Source: Bacillota bacterium
GTDB lineage: Bacteria > Bacillota > Clostridia > Peptostreptococcales > Anaerovoracaceae
DNA: 13,442 nucleotides
Assembly: GCA_016302925.1 (NCBI GenBank)
Contig: JAEDMR010000036.1
Coordinates: forward strand, 1 to 13,442
Reading direction: 5' to 3'
Positions 7,199-13,442 of the stretch are shown piece after piece. The translations under genes and the position numbers were made by a program. The notes under the pieces were generated by a model that searched no databases, was not told the origin of the DNA, and saw only the letters and a program-made list of their open reading frames with translations. Within the stretch, counting starts at the first letter, position 1, and each line of letters opens with the position of its first letter.

Positions 7199-8182
7199 TC
7201 AGAAGAAGGTTGCCACTTCATCCTCCAGCGGCTCGCACTTTTCCAGTTCGAGCACATGGAATACCGGACCTTCGCTCTCATACATTTTGTTATATTCCTT
7301 TCGGATGACTGCAGTCATGATGACCCAGCCTCCGTGATTCAGGGTCTGTGCCTTGTCATATTTGGCAACCAGACCGCCGAACTGGATATCCTCCACGCAG
7401 CAGGTCATGATGTGACGTCCGATGACGAATTCATCATCGGCAAGACCGCCGCCCAGCAGGCTTCTGCCCTTTACCCGGATGGTCTTATCGTAATACTTCG
7501 GTTCTTCTTCCGTAATGTCACGATACCAGAGGGCATAATCCCGATCCTCGATTTCGATGACCGGAGCATCCAGATCAAACGGCAGAGGATCTTCGATATT
7601 ATCAAATTCAATATCATTTTCACCGTATTCGTAGATGATCTCCGCTCTGCGGCTGGCTGCGCGGACGATCTTATGATATTCCATCTTGTCCATATCCCGG
7701 GTGAAATTACGGAATACGATGGTCTCCACCGACTTCAGCTTATCGAAAACCAGGTTCCGCATATTGGCGTTATAGGTCAGGAATACGGTGGCATCCGCCA
7801 GACACATTTCCTGATAAACAATCCAGTTTGGCGGCATTTCTCCATAGAACCGGTCCAGCATCCACATGCCGTTGTATTCCACGACAACCCGGTCGATATT
7901 ATATTTTCTCTCCAGCTCCGAAAGATAGGCAGCAGTCAACTCCTCTTCTTCCTCTACCGTGACGATCTTCACGCCTTCTGCCGCAAATTTCGCCGGGTGG
8001 AGTTCTTCTTCTCCTTCTTCACAAAGCAGAACCAGCGTACGTTCTTCTCCATTCTGAAATGCCGGGTCTTCCAGGGTGCCCTGAATGAAGGTGGTCTTGC
8101 CGCTGTCCAGAAAACCGCTGAACAGGTAAACCGGAATCTCTTTCTGCCCGGCTTTGTTTTTCATTTCATTCATGCTCATCAT
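7199..8182 (-). CDS. COG0523-family GTPase fused to YcgQ-like DUF1980 domain
   Basis: A 327-aa protein. The N-terminal half is a CobW/ZNG1-type G domain with P-loop FSGFLDSGKTT (K29). It lacks the CxCC metal motif of that family, and the usual EPSG-like element reads EYNG. Residues about 230-327 resemble the C-terminal OB-like domain of YcgQ (DUF1980, TIGR03943): FVIGRHIMTCCVEDIQFGG with C261-C262, then a WVIMTAVIR strand and a final P-LEDEVATFF. In Bacillus-type genomes the membrane pair YcgQ/YcgR is tied to zinc homeostasis and neighbours COG0523 genes; here the domain appears joined to the GTPase itself, and no permease is in the window. The start at 8182 has AGGA about 9 nt upstream; nearby ATGs at 8179 and 8173 are alternatives. 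It starts 11 nt after the His-rich paralogue and is co-transcribed with it. A role in delivering or sensing a divalent metal is inferred. Confidence 0.8.
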   Translation of the reverse strand: MMSMNEMKNKAGQKEIPVYLFSGFLDSGKTTFIQGTLEDPAFQNGEERTLVLLCEEGEEELHPAKFAAEGVKIVTVEEEEELTAAYLSELERKYNIDRVVVEYNGMWMLDRFYGEMPPNWIVYQEMCLADATVFLTYNANMRNLVFDKLKSVETIVFRNFTRDMDKMEYHKIVRAASRRAEIIYEYGENDIEFDNIEDPLPFDLDAPVIEIEDRDYALWYRDITEEEPKYYDKTIRVKGRSLLGGGLADDEFVIGRHIMTCCVEDIQFGGLVAKYDKAQTLNHGGWVIMTAVIRKEYNKMYESEGPVFHVLELEKCEPLEDEVATFF

Positions 8183-8193
8183 AACGGCACATC

Positions 8194-9351
8194 CTATACT
8201 TCAAACAGCTGATGGATCTTTTCCTGATCTACGCCGGCACCGATGACACAGAGGCGTCCGATGATACCTGCGCTGCCTGTCCGCACATCCGGCTCGCCTG
8301 GTACATAGTCGAAGTGAATCCAGGTTCCGTCTTCCGCTTCCACGATGCCCTTCGCACGGAGAATCTGACCGTAAGTGTGCTCATCTTCCAGCGCTTCCAG
8401 TGCTGCAGTGATCTTTTCCTTTGTGAACTTCTTCGTGGTCTCCACACCGATGCTGTCGAAAATCTCGTCTGCATGGTGATGGCCATGATGATCGTGGTCG
8501 TGATCATGGCCGCAGCCGCAGTGGTCGTCGTGGTCATGGTGATCATGGTCGTGATCATGATGATGGTCATGGTCATGATGATGGTCATGGTCATGGTGGT
8601 CGTGATGGTCATGGTCATGGCCGCAGCCGCAATGGTCGTCGTGGGCATGGTCATGGTCGTGATGGTCGTGATCATGATGATGGTCATGATCGTGGTCGTG
8701 ATGATGCTCATGTTCTTCTTCCAGATGATGCAGTGCTTCCTCGATGGTATCTTTCTTTTCCATGGCATCCAGAATCTGCTTGCCGCTCAGTTTCTCCCAG
8801 TCGGTGGCGATGATCGTTGCGTGCGGATTATGCTCCCGCAGCATCTCCACAGCCTTTTCCAGTTTTTCTTCATCCATACCTGCCGTGTGACTGAGGATAA
8901 TGGAGCTGGCGTGTTCAACCTGATTATTAAAGAACTCACCGAAATTCTTCATGTAAATCTTCGCCTTCTTGGCATCGACCACCGTGGTGAATCCATTGAG
9001 CTGGACATGATCCAGGTGAAGATTTTCCACTGCTTCGATGATGTCTGACAGCTTGCCTACACCGGATGGTTCGATTAAGATTCGTTCCGGGGCAAACTGG
9101 TCGATGACCTGCTGCAGCGCACGGCCGAAATCTCCTACCAGACTGCAGCAGATGCAGCCGGAATTCATTTCATTGATTTCCACGCCGGCATCCTTCAGGA
9201 ATCCTCCGTCAATGCCGATTTCACCGAATTCGTTTTCGATCAGAACCAGCTTTTCCCCTTTATATGCTTCATCAATCAACTTCTTGATCAGCGTCGTCTT
9301 GCCGGCTCCCAGAAAGCCGGAAAAAATGTCTACTTTAATCATTTCGTTCAT
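8194..9351 (-). CDS. His-rich COG0523 (CobW/ZNG1-like) metallochaperone GTPase
   Basis: A 385-aa protein with the full COG0523 signature: P-loop FSGFLGAGKTT (K18), metal motif C66-I-C68-C69 in a GCICC context, IEPSG at 93-97, and a CobW C-terminal domain from about residue 298. Between the two domains, residues 214-293 form a His/Asp loop with 44 His in 80 residues and two CGCG tetrads at 241-244 and 278-281. Family members use GTP hydrolysis to hand zinc, cobalt, nickel or iron to client proteins; His loops store or scavenge metal, most often zinc or nickel. Zinc is the likeliest cargo, but the sequence does not prove it. The start at 9351 has only a weak AAGAG-like site; ATG at 9342 is an alternative. 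It is first in a two-gene operon with the DUF1980 fusion and divergent from the iron-storage genes. Confidence 0.9.
   Translation of the reverse strand: MNEMIKVDIFSGFLGAGKTTLIKKLIDEAYKGEKLVLIENEFGEIGIDGGFLKDAGVEINEMNSGCICCSLVGDFGRALQQVIDQFAPERILIEPSGVGKLSDIIEAVENLHLDHVQLNGFTTVVDAKKAKIYMKNFGEFFNNQVEHASSIILSHTAGMDEEKLEKAVEMLREHNPHATIIATDWEKLSGKQILDAMEKKDTIEEALHHLEEEHEHHHDHDHDHHHDHDHHDHDHAHDDHCGCGHDHDHHDHHDHDHHHDHDHHHDHDHDHHDHDDHCGCGHDHDHDHHGHHHADEIFDSIGVETTKKFTKEKITAALEALEDEHTYGQILRAKGIVEAEDGTWIHFDYVPGEPDVRTGSAGIIGRLCVIGAGVDQEKIHQLFEV
8473..8712 (-). repeat. In-frame His/Asp-coding repeat with 111-nt period
   Basis: The DNA coding for the His/Asp loop is built from CATGAC/CATGAT-like words. 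Two copies of a longer unit can be seen: GGCCGCAGCCGCA occurs at 8508-8520 and 8619-8631 on the plus strand, exactly 111 nt (37 codons) apart, with similar flanks. This points to an internal duplication, and the tract is likely prone to expansion and contraction. Confidence 0.85.
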
Positions 9352-9410
9352 CTCTTTTCTTCATAATTTCCCATAGCCGGATTTTTTACACCTGCCCGGC
9401 CAGCATTACT

Positions 9411-9421
9411 ATTCTACCACA
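9411..9421 (-). promoter_or_regulatory. Extended -10 promoter of the COG0523 operon
   Basis: On the minus strand the sequence reads TGTGGTAGAAT: a TGn extension followed by -10 TAGAAT (9411-9416). Only a weak -35 (TTTTGA at 17 nt) is present, as is common with extended -10 promoters. The leader to the ATG at 9351 would be about 55 nt. Confidence 0.6.
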
Positions 9422-9485
9422 TTCTGTCACAAATCAAAACAGAAAAACCCCATTTTCTTCGTGTGTTTTTCGTGAAAATGTGGTA
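9415..9485. repeat. 9-bp inverted repeat across the divergent promoters
   Basis: TACCACATT at 9415-9423 and AATGTGGTA at 9477-9485 are exact reverse complements, 53 nt apart, and each overlaps one of the two -10 boxes. They may be paired operator half-sites or just the shared extended -10 sequence in opposite orientation. Confidence 0.55.
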
Positions 9486-9489
9486 TAGT
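9479..9489 (+). promoter_or_regulatory. Extended -10 promoter of the BFD/ferritin genes
   Basis: TGTGGTATAGT: a TGn extension and -10 TATAGT (9484-9489), with no good -35. It points away from the COG0523 promoter, whose -10 lies about 70 nt to the left. Confidence 0.6.
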
Positions 9490-9528
9490 TTTTTATATAG
9501 GTTATGTAAGGAGGCGTGAAGAAAAGCT

Positions 9529-9723
9529 ATGGATAAAACCGCAAGAGAATATGTCGTCTGTCCCTGCCGCAAAGTAACCCGCGGAGAAGTCGAAGACATT
9601 GTCAGAGAAAAGCACATCGACAATCTGAAAGATCTCTGCGAAGCTGCCAACGCAGGCAATAAGTGCGGCGGCTGCAGAGAAATGCTGGAACAGATTATGA
9701 ATGAAGTTCTGGCCGCTATGTAA
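9529..9723 (+). CDS. BFD-like [2Fe-2S] protein (bacterioferritin-associated ferredoxin family)
   Basis: A 64-aa protein with the BFD ligand pattern C11-x-C13 and C46-x2-C49 around one [2Fe-2S] cluster, in the contexts VVCPCRKVT and GNKCGGCREM. Proteins of this family accept electrons and, in the best-known case, reduce the ferric core of bacterioferritin so iron can be released. The ferritin gene follows 78 nt later on the same strand, so the two are probably co-transcribed and a role in iron mobilisation is a fair inference. The strong AAGGAGG site at 9508-9514 lies 14 nt before the ATG, longer than usual; a GTG at 9516 reads only six codons (MKKSYG) before a stop that overlaps the real start, and is too close to the site to be a start itself. 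The length is typical of the family. Confidence 0.87.
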   Translation: MDKTAREYVVCPCRKVTRGEVEDIVREKHIDNLKDLCEAANAGNKCGGCREMLEQIMNEVLAAM

Positions 9724-9801
9724 TGATCGTTATCTGACCGGCAATGAAGCCATCGAACCGGTTCGTGAAAAAACAAGAATAAGAAAGTGAGGTACATAAC
9801 A

Positions 9802-10314
9802 ATGCTTGAAAAAAAAGTTGCAGACCTGCTGAATCAGCAGGTAAACAAAGAACTCTATTCCGCCTATCTGTATCTGGATTTTTCCAATTACTATTATGAC
9901 GAAGGTCTGGACGGCTTCGGCAACTGGTACAAGATTCAGGCACAGGAAGAACGCGATCACGCCATGCTTTTCGTGCAGTATCTGCAGAACAACGGTGAAA
10001 AGGTTGTCCTGGAAGCCATCGACAAGCCTGCAGTGGCTCTGACCAGTGCGAAAGTTGTTCTGGAAGAGGGGCTGAAGCATGAGCAGTATGTGACCAGTCT
10101 GATTCATGCCATCTATGATGCTGCATACTCTGTGAAGGATTTCCGCACCATGCAGTTCCTGGACTGGTTCGTCAAGGAACAGGGCGAGGAAGAAACCAAT
10201 GCCGAAGGACTGATCAAGAAGTTCGAACTCTTCGGCGGCGATCCGAAGAGCCTGTACATGCTGGATAACGAACTGGGCGCACGGGTATACTCCGCACCAT
10301 CCCTTGTTCTGTAA
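9802..10314 (+). CDS. ftnA: Non-haem ferritin, FtnA type
   Basis: A 170-aa four-helix-bundle ferritin. The ferroxidase ligands fall at the same numbers as in E. coli FtnA: E17, E50, H53 and E94, with Q127 and E130 for the third site. No haem-binding Met at the Bfr position is apparent, so this is the non-haem type. It forms a 24-subunit cytoplasmic shell that oxidises Fe(II) and stores it as a ferric mineral. The start at ATG 9802 has GTGAGG 9 nt upstream; a GTG at 9787 would lengthen the protein by five residues but is itself part of that ribosome site. It is paired with the upstream BFD-like gene and ends before a bidirectional terminator. Confidence 0.95.
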   Translation: MLEKKVADLLNQQVNKELYSAYLYLDFSNYYYDEGLDGFGNWYKIQAQEERDHAMLFVQYLQNNGEKVVLEAIDKPAVALTSAKVVLEEGLKHEQYVTSLIHAIYDAAYSVKDFRTMQFLDWFVKEQGEEETNAEGLIKKFELFGGDPKSLYMLDNELGARVYSAPSLVL

Positions 10315-10338
10315 CAGTACGTCACAATCCGAAAGAAA

Positions 10339-10372
10339 AAAGGCAGCTTTGCATATTTACATTGCTGCCTTT
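10339..10372. terminator. Bidirectional terminator between ferritin and the XRE gene
   Basis: AAAGGCAGC (10339-10347) pairs with GCTGCCTTT (10364-10372) around a 16-nt loop. On the plus strand it is followed by TTTCTTTATT, on the minus strand by TTTTTTC. It can end both the ferritin transcript and the converging XRE transcript. Confidence 0.88.
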
Positions 10373-10392
10373 CTTTATTCTCTCTATATTCT

Positions 10393-11421
10393 CTACTCCT
10401 TCTCCGCCATTCTGCATGCTGCAGAGATTGCGGCATAGACGCAGCCTGCCACCGGCCATACCAGCCAGGTGATGTGCCAGTCTCCGGACAGAAAACTCCA
10501 TGCCAGATAAATGGCCGCCGCCAGGGGCCAGAAGGCGGCGCCGATCCTTCCTGCCAGGGAATTCTCTCCGGTCTTCGGGTCATAATCCCCTTCCTTCAGA
10601 AGCCGGTCGTAACTGCCCCAGGTAATGGCAGCACTGACAAAGAGATAAACCGCAAAGGAAACCACAATCAGCAGAAATCCCACTGCCAGAATCTCAAACA
10701 CATCCTGTTCCCAGAAGGCACCGATAAAAATCGGAATCACGGAAATCAGACAGAGGGCCACACCGAAGGTAATGCTTCTGGTAAATGCCGGCTGATACGC
10801 CTTTCTCTGCTGCCGGATCTGAACGTCCACTCCGTAGGCCAGGGCAAACCTTCCTTCCGAAATAAATGCATACTCCCGCTCTGCGATACCATAGCGGATA
10901 AAGGTCATGACCGGCCAGATCAGAATCAGGAATAAGCAGATGAGGCCGATCAGACCGCCCTGGTTATCGTCCAGCGGAATCACACCGCAGCTCCCCAGCC
11001 CGCACAATTCAATCAGCAAAACCGGTGAGAGGATGCACATCATCACGCCAAACCCCATTCTGGTTGCCCAGCTCGCTTCATGCTCCAGGAAGTCAGCAGC
11101 TTCTTCTCTGCCGATTCTTCGGCAAGCCACGACTTCTTCGTGTCGGTCTGCAGAACCATCATCATCTGCTGCCTTAAAATCTGCCGGTGCGCCGTTTTCA
11201 TCCTGTGTCATCTGTTCTCTTTCATATTCTTCTTTCAGCAGAAAGTCCGTGCTGACGCCGAAAATGCGGCTGAGCACAAGGATTTTTTCCAGATCCGGCG
11301 CTGACTGGCCGCTCTCCCATTTGGATACAGACTGCCGGGAGACCTGGCAAAGTCCTGCCAGTTCTTCCTGTGACCATCCCTGCTTTCTGCGCAGGGTCAT
11401 GATTTTATCTCCTAAATTCAT
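10393..11421 (-). CDS. XRE-family regulator with multi-pass membrane domain
   Basis: A 342-aa protein. Residues 1-64 are a Cro/CI-type helix-turn-helix (QEELAGLCQVSRQSVSKWESG), preceded by a typical SLGDKI-like start and followed by the SRIFGVSTDFLL helix of the family. A hydrophilic acidic linker (65-120) leads to about six predicted membrane segments at 122-141, 156-176, 216-236, 242-268, 294-311 and 318-336. XRE regulators with membrane tails are common in Clostridia; they are thought to regulate genes in response to membrane events, but the signal and targets here are unknown. GGAGG stands 6 nt before ATG 11421. The upstream extended -10 promoter overlaps an inverted repeat that could be its own operator. 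It shares a strand with the nitroreductase gene but has its own promoter. Confidence 0.87.
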   Translation of the reverse strand: MNLGDKIMTLRRKQGWSQEELAGLCQVSRQSVSKWESGQSAPDLEKILVLSRIFGVSTDFLLKEEYEREQMTQDENGAPADFKAADDDGSADRHEEVVACRRIGREEAADFLEHEASWATRMGFGVMMCILSPVLLIELCGLGSCGVIPLDDNQGGLIGLICLFLILIWPVMTFIRYGIAEREYAFISEGRFALAYGVDVQIRQQRKAYQPAFTRSITFGVALCLISVIPIFIGAFWEQDVFEILAVGFLLIVVSFAVYLFVSAAITWGSYDRLLKEGDYDPKTGENSLAGRIGAAFWPLAAAIYLAWSFLSGDWHITWLVWPVAGCVYAAISAACRMAEKE

Positions 11422-11499
11422 CGAAATCCTCCGTCATTTATTCTTCATAGTTCTTTCTTCGATTCAGCCCTTGGTGCACCTGGCCTGTTTTCTGCTCTC

Positions 11500-11508
11500 A
11501 GTATAACA
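11500..11508 (-). promoter_or_regulatory. Extended -10 promoter of the XRE gene
   Basis: On the minus strand TGTTATACT: TGn then -10 TATACT (11500-11505), with no strong -35. The predicted start is near 11493, a leader of about 70 nt. Confidence 0.6.
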
Positions 11509-11514
11509 CAAACA

Positions 11515-11557
11515 GCGGTTGACAACTACCAATTACCCTTGGAAATTCGTCAACCGC
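11515..11557. repeat. 9-bp inverted repeat upstream of the XRE gene
   Basis: GCGGTTGAC (11515-11523) and GTCAACCGC (11549-11557) are exact reverse complements with a 25-nt spacer. The proximal arm lies between the -10 and the -35 position of the XRE promoter. It also lies 27 nt past the nitroreductase stop, but there is no T run on the minus strand after it, so an operator is favoured over a terminator. Confidence 0.65.
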
Positions 11558-11583
11558 CGGTTGCATTTTCACTATTTTACATA

Positions 11584-12111
11584 CTATTCTACAAAATAGA
11601 CATAGTTTTCTTTTCTCGGAGCGGCCTCGTTCACCGGACCGTCTGCATATCCCAGAATGCAGTGTCCGATCCCTTCGTACTCGCCTTCGATGCCAAGGGA
11701 TTTCAGAATGGCCTTCCCTTCTTCGCTTTCGAACTCTTCCTTGGCCCGGTGGATCCAGCAGCTGCCGATCCCCAGCTCACTGGCTGCCAGCATCAGATTG
11801 CCCATGACCAGACTGCCGTCGTACACATAGGTAGGGATTGATTTGTCTGCCAGCACCACCAGTACCACCGGTGCACCATAGAACGGATCTGTTCCCTCCT
11901 CTGCTCCCATGATTTTTGCATTCATGGCCGAAAGCCGGTCACGGATTTCCCGGTTGGTGACTGCCAGGATAATCGGCGCCTGTTTTCCCATGCCGGTCGG
12001 TGCATAGGTGCCTACCTTCACGATCTGCCGGATGATTTCCTCTGGTACCATATCCGGCTTATAGCTTCGAACACTTCTGCGATTTAATAAAACTTCCATC
12101 GTTTCACTCAT
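11584..12111 (-). CDS. Nitroreductase-family FMN oxidoreductase
   Basis: A 175-aa protein of the flavin nitroreductase fold. The N-terminal phosphate-binding element RRSVRSY is at residues 11-17, followed by the APTGMGKQ loop near residue 40, the central helix GSLVMGNLMLAASELGIGSCWI, and a final GYADG segment with a basic patch. Such enzymes use NAD(P)H to reduce nitro groups, quinones or flavins as dimers in the cytosol; the physiological substrate is not predictable. The start at 12111 is chosen because GAGGG lies 8 nt upstream and the nitroreductase fold starts there. The frame stays open upstream to 12252, but that extension (Cys- and Gly-rich) is not family-like. The XRE gene lies downstream on the same strand. 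Confidence 0.9.
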   Translation of the reverse strand: MSETMEVLLNRRSVRSYKPDMVPEEIIRQIVKVGTYAPTGMGKQAPIILAVTNREIRDRLSAMNAKIMGAEEGTDPFYGAPVVLVVLADKSIPTYVYDGSLVMGNLMLAASELGIGSCWIHRAKEEFESEEGKAILKSLGIEGEYEGIGHCILGYADGPVNEAAPRKENYVYFVE

Positions 12112-12447
12112 TGTTTCTGCCCTCATTCTTTCTGTTGATTTCTGTTTTACCTGACATACCTGTATATTTTTTACCCATTTACCACCTCGCCAAACATGGC
12201 ATCCTCCACCGCATCCTGCATGGCTGCAGCGGATTTCGATGCGTTTCTGCATTCCGATACACCTTTGATTCAGAAAAGAAGCCGGACGGATGGATTTTTC
12301 GAAGGTGTTTGAAACGCCGGAACCCGGTTATTTTCACGTTTCTCCGCAAAATCCGTTTTTCCGGGCCAATTGTTCATTTTCGGCACGTTTTTTGCGTTGT
12401 ATGCTTATGTTTCAGTTGTTTTTACGAGGTTGAGAGAAGGAGAAAAA
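12112..12447. other. 336-nt intergenic region between divergent genes
   Basis: It must hold the promoters of the nitroreductase (minus) and the UxaA-family gene (plus). No strong -35/-10 pair stands out; TATGCT near 12400 is a weak plus-strand -10. The 12300-12400 part is rich in short CCGG words and T/A runs that could fold weakly. No catabolite-repression site matching the usual consensus was found (one near-match lacks a base), and no gene was seen. Confidence 0.45.
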
Positions 12448-13442
12448 ATGAGCACCATAAAATTATATCCGCAGGACACGGTGGCACTGGCGACCACAGA
12501 CCTGAAAAAAGGAGAAACCGTTGTTGTAGATGGACAGTCCATCGTACTTCTTGATGATATTCCCAATGCTCACAAGATTGCGCTGAAGGATTTCGAGACC
12601 GGGGAAGCCATCCGCAAATATGACAATATTATCGGCTATGCATCCAGACCGATTCAAAAAGGGGAATGGATCCACGAGCACAATGAAGTGACCGGTCTGG
12701 GGAAGTCCAAAGAATATACCTACGAGTTTAACCCGCTATCCATTTTCCCGGGTACTACCGAGGAAACCTTCATGGGTTATGACAGGGGCAAGCACGGTGC
12801 CGGCATCCGGAATCATCTGGCCATTATTTCCACTGTGTTCTGTGCCAACGGACCGCTGCGCAAGCTGTCAAAGATGGCAGAAGAGAAATACCCTGCCACG
12901 GAGAATTTTGACGGTATCATCGCGTTCGATCAGCAGTTCGGCTGCAGCCAGACCGGTCAGGATCTGGTCACCACCTGCAAGATTATCGCAGGCATCGCGA
13001 AAAACGCCAACTTCGGCGGTGTTCTGCTGGTTTCCAACGGCTGTGAAATGGCAATCCCGACTGTACTGGAAGACTATCTGGGCGAATATGACAAGCGCAG
13101 AATCCGGACTCTAACTCTGCAGACTGTGGAGGATGAATTTGAAGAAGGCATGAAACTCATCGATGAGATCATGCAGGAAGTACAGAAGGACCGCAGAACG
13201 CCGATCAACCTCAGCCGGCTGCATATCGCACTGAACTGCGGCGGCTCCGACGGATACTCCGGCATTACCGCCAATACCCTTCTGGGAACCCTATGTGACA
13301 GAATGGTTCAGAAGGGCGCCATCATGAATATGACTGAGGTACCGGAAATGATGGGTGCAGAGCACATTCTGATGAACCGTGCCGCAGACAGAGAGATCTT
13401 CGACGGGATTGTGGATATGATGTATACTTATGATGCCTATTT
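12448..13442 (+). CDS. uxaA: UxaA-family altronate/galactarate dehydratase, C-terminus cut by window edge
   Basis: About 331 residues are present out of roughly 490 usual for the family. Residues 1 to about 95 form the N-terminal SAF-like domain. The dehydratase part then begins with GYDRGKHGAGIRNHL, followed by FDQQFGCSQTGQD, SNGCE and the hallmark NCGGSDGYSGITAN at 263-276. Altronate dehydratase uses Fe(II)/Mn(II) to convert D-altronate to 2-keto-3-deoxygluconate in hexuronate (pectin sugar) breakdown; galactarate dehydratase is a close relative and cannot be excluded without the rest of the gene or its operon. The start at 12448 has GAAGGAG about 6 nt upstream. It is divergent from the nitroreductase, and hexuronate genes would be expected to follow to the right. 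Confidence 0.9.
   Translation, partial: MSTIKLYPQDTVALATTDLKKGETVVVDGQSIVLLDDIPNAHKIALKDFETGEAIRKYDNIIGYASRPIQKGEWIHEHNEVTGLGKSKEYTYEFNPLSIFPGTTEETFMGYDRGKHGAGIRNHLAIISTVFCANGPLRKLSKMAEEKYPATENFDGIIAFDQQFGCSQTGQDLVTTCKIIAGIAKNANFGGVLLVSNGCEMAIPTVLEDYLGEYDKRRIRTLTLQTVEDEFEEGMKLIDEIMQEVQKDRRTPINLSRLHIALNCGGSDGYSGITANTLLGTLCDRMVQKGAIMNMTEVPEMMGAEHILMNRAADREIFDGIVDMMYTYDAY

Noticed and set aside
7010..8212. A 400-codon open frame on the plus strand
   Set aside because: It is antisense to the COG0523-DUF1980 gene and the exonuclease start, has no good ribosome site and no recognisable domain, and would cross a strong terminator.
8473..8712. Repetitive tract as a possible CRISPR array
   Set aside because: There are no unique spacers of constant length; the repeat is in frame and codes for the His/Asp loop of a recognised GTPase.
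8212..9048. Plus-strand frame with a long Val/Met-rich stretch resembling membrane segments
   Set aside because: It is the complement of the His/Asp-coding repeat; the hydrophobic look is an artefact of the reversed codons.
9516..9536. Six-codon GTG frame (MKKSYG) overlapping the BFD start, as a leader peptide
   Set aside because: It begins only 1 nt after the ribosome site core, too close for efficient initiation.
12112..12252. Upstream Cys/Gly-rich extension of the nitroreductase frame
   Set aside because: The family's fold begins at the ATG at 12111, which has its own ribosome site; the extension lacks one and looks like non-coding leader.
12310..12330. Possible catabolite-responsive element upstream of the UxaA-family gene
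   Set aside because: The best match (TTGAAACG) is one base short of the consensus spacing.

Overview
The window looks like chromosomal DNA of an anaerobic Gram-positive, most likely a clostridial Bacillota (perhaps Lachnospiraceae or a near relative). The basis is strong AGGAGG-type ribosome binding sites, sigma-A-like promoters (for example TTGCAC-17-TATAAT), moderate GC, U-tract hairpin terminators and the kinds of genes present. Species cannot be fixed from the sequence alone. No rRNA, tRNA, CRISPR array, insertion sequence or integrase was seen.

Layout. (1) 1-3521, minus strand: a gene for a three-domain SseB-like / macro / HD protein is followed, after 69 nt, by a large PLD-nuclease/DEAD-like helicase of the DUF3427 type that runs off the left edge. 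(2) 3522-3915: a gene-poor stretch with two hairpins made from four copies of CCACGTAAA. (3) 3916-6323, minus strand: a compact four-gene operon of unrecognised proteins (small acidic protein, 251-aa protein, lipoprotein, acidic 302-aa protein) behind a clear promoter. (4) 6437-7020, minus strand: a DEDDh 3'-5' exonuclease gene broken by one missing base. (5) 7199-9351, minus strand: two COG0523 (CobW/ZNG1-like) GTPase genes. One carries a very large His/Asp loop; the other is fused to a YcgQ-like DUF1980 domain. A strong terminator follows. (6) 9529-10314, plus strand, divergent from (5): a BFD-like [2Fe-2S] protein and an FtnA-type ferritin. (7) 10393-12111, minus strand: an XRE regulator with a membrane domain, and upstream of it a nitroreductase. 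(8) 12448 to the right edge, plus strand: an altronate/galactarate dehydratase (UxaA family), truncated by the window.

How the genes fit together. Regions 5 and 6 form a divergent metal-homeostasis locus: putative zinc (or other divalent metal) chaperone GTPases on one side and iron storage and release on the other, fired from back-to-back extended -10 promoters that share a 9-bp inverted repeat. Region 1 is the best candidate for an undescribed system. It joins a predicted ADP-ribose-binding or -hydrolysing macro domain and a SpoT/MESH1-like HD hydrolase in one polypeptide, and places it in an apparent operon with a nuclease-helicase of a type often seen in restriction or phage-defence settings. 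That role is inference from domain content and gene order only. The operon in region 3 is the second unknown.
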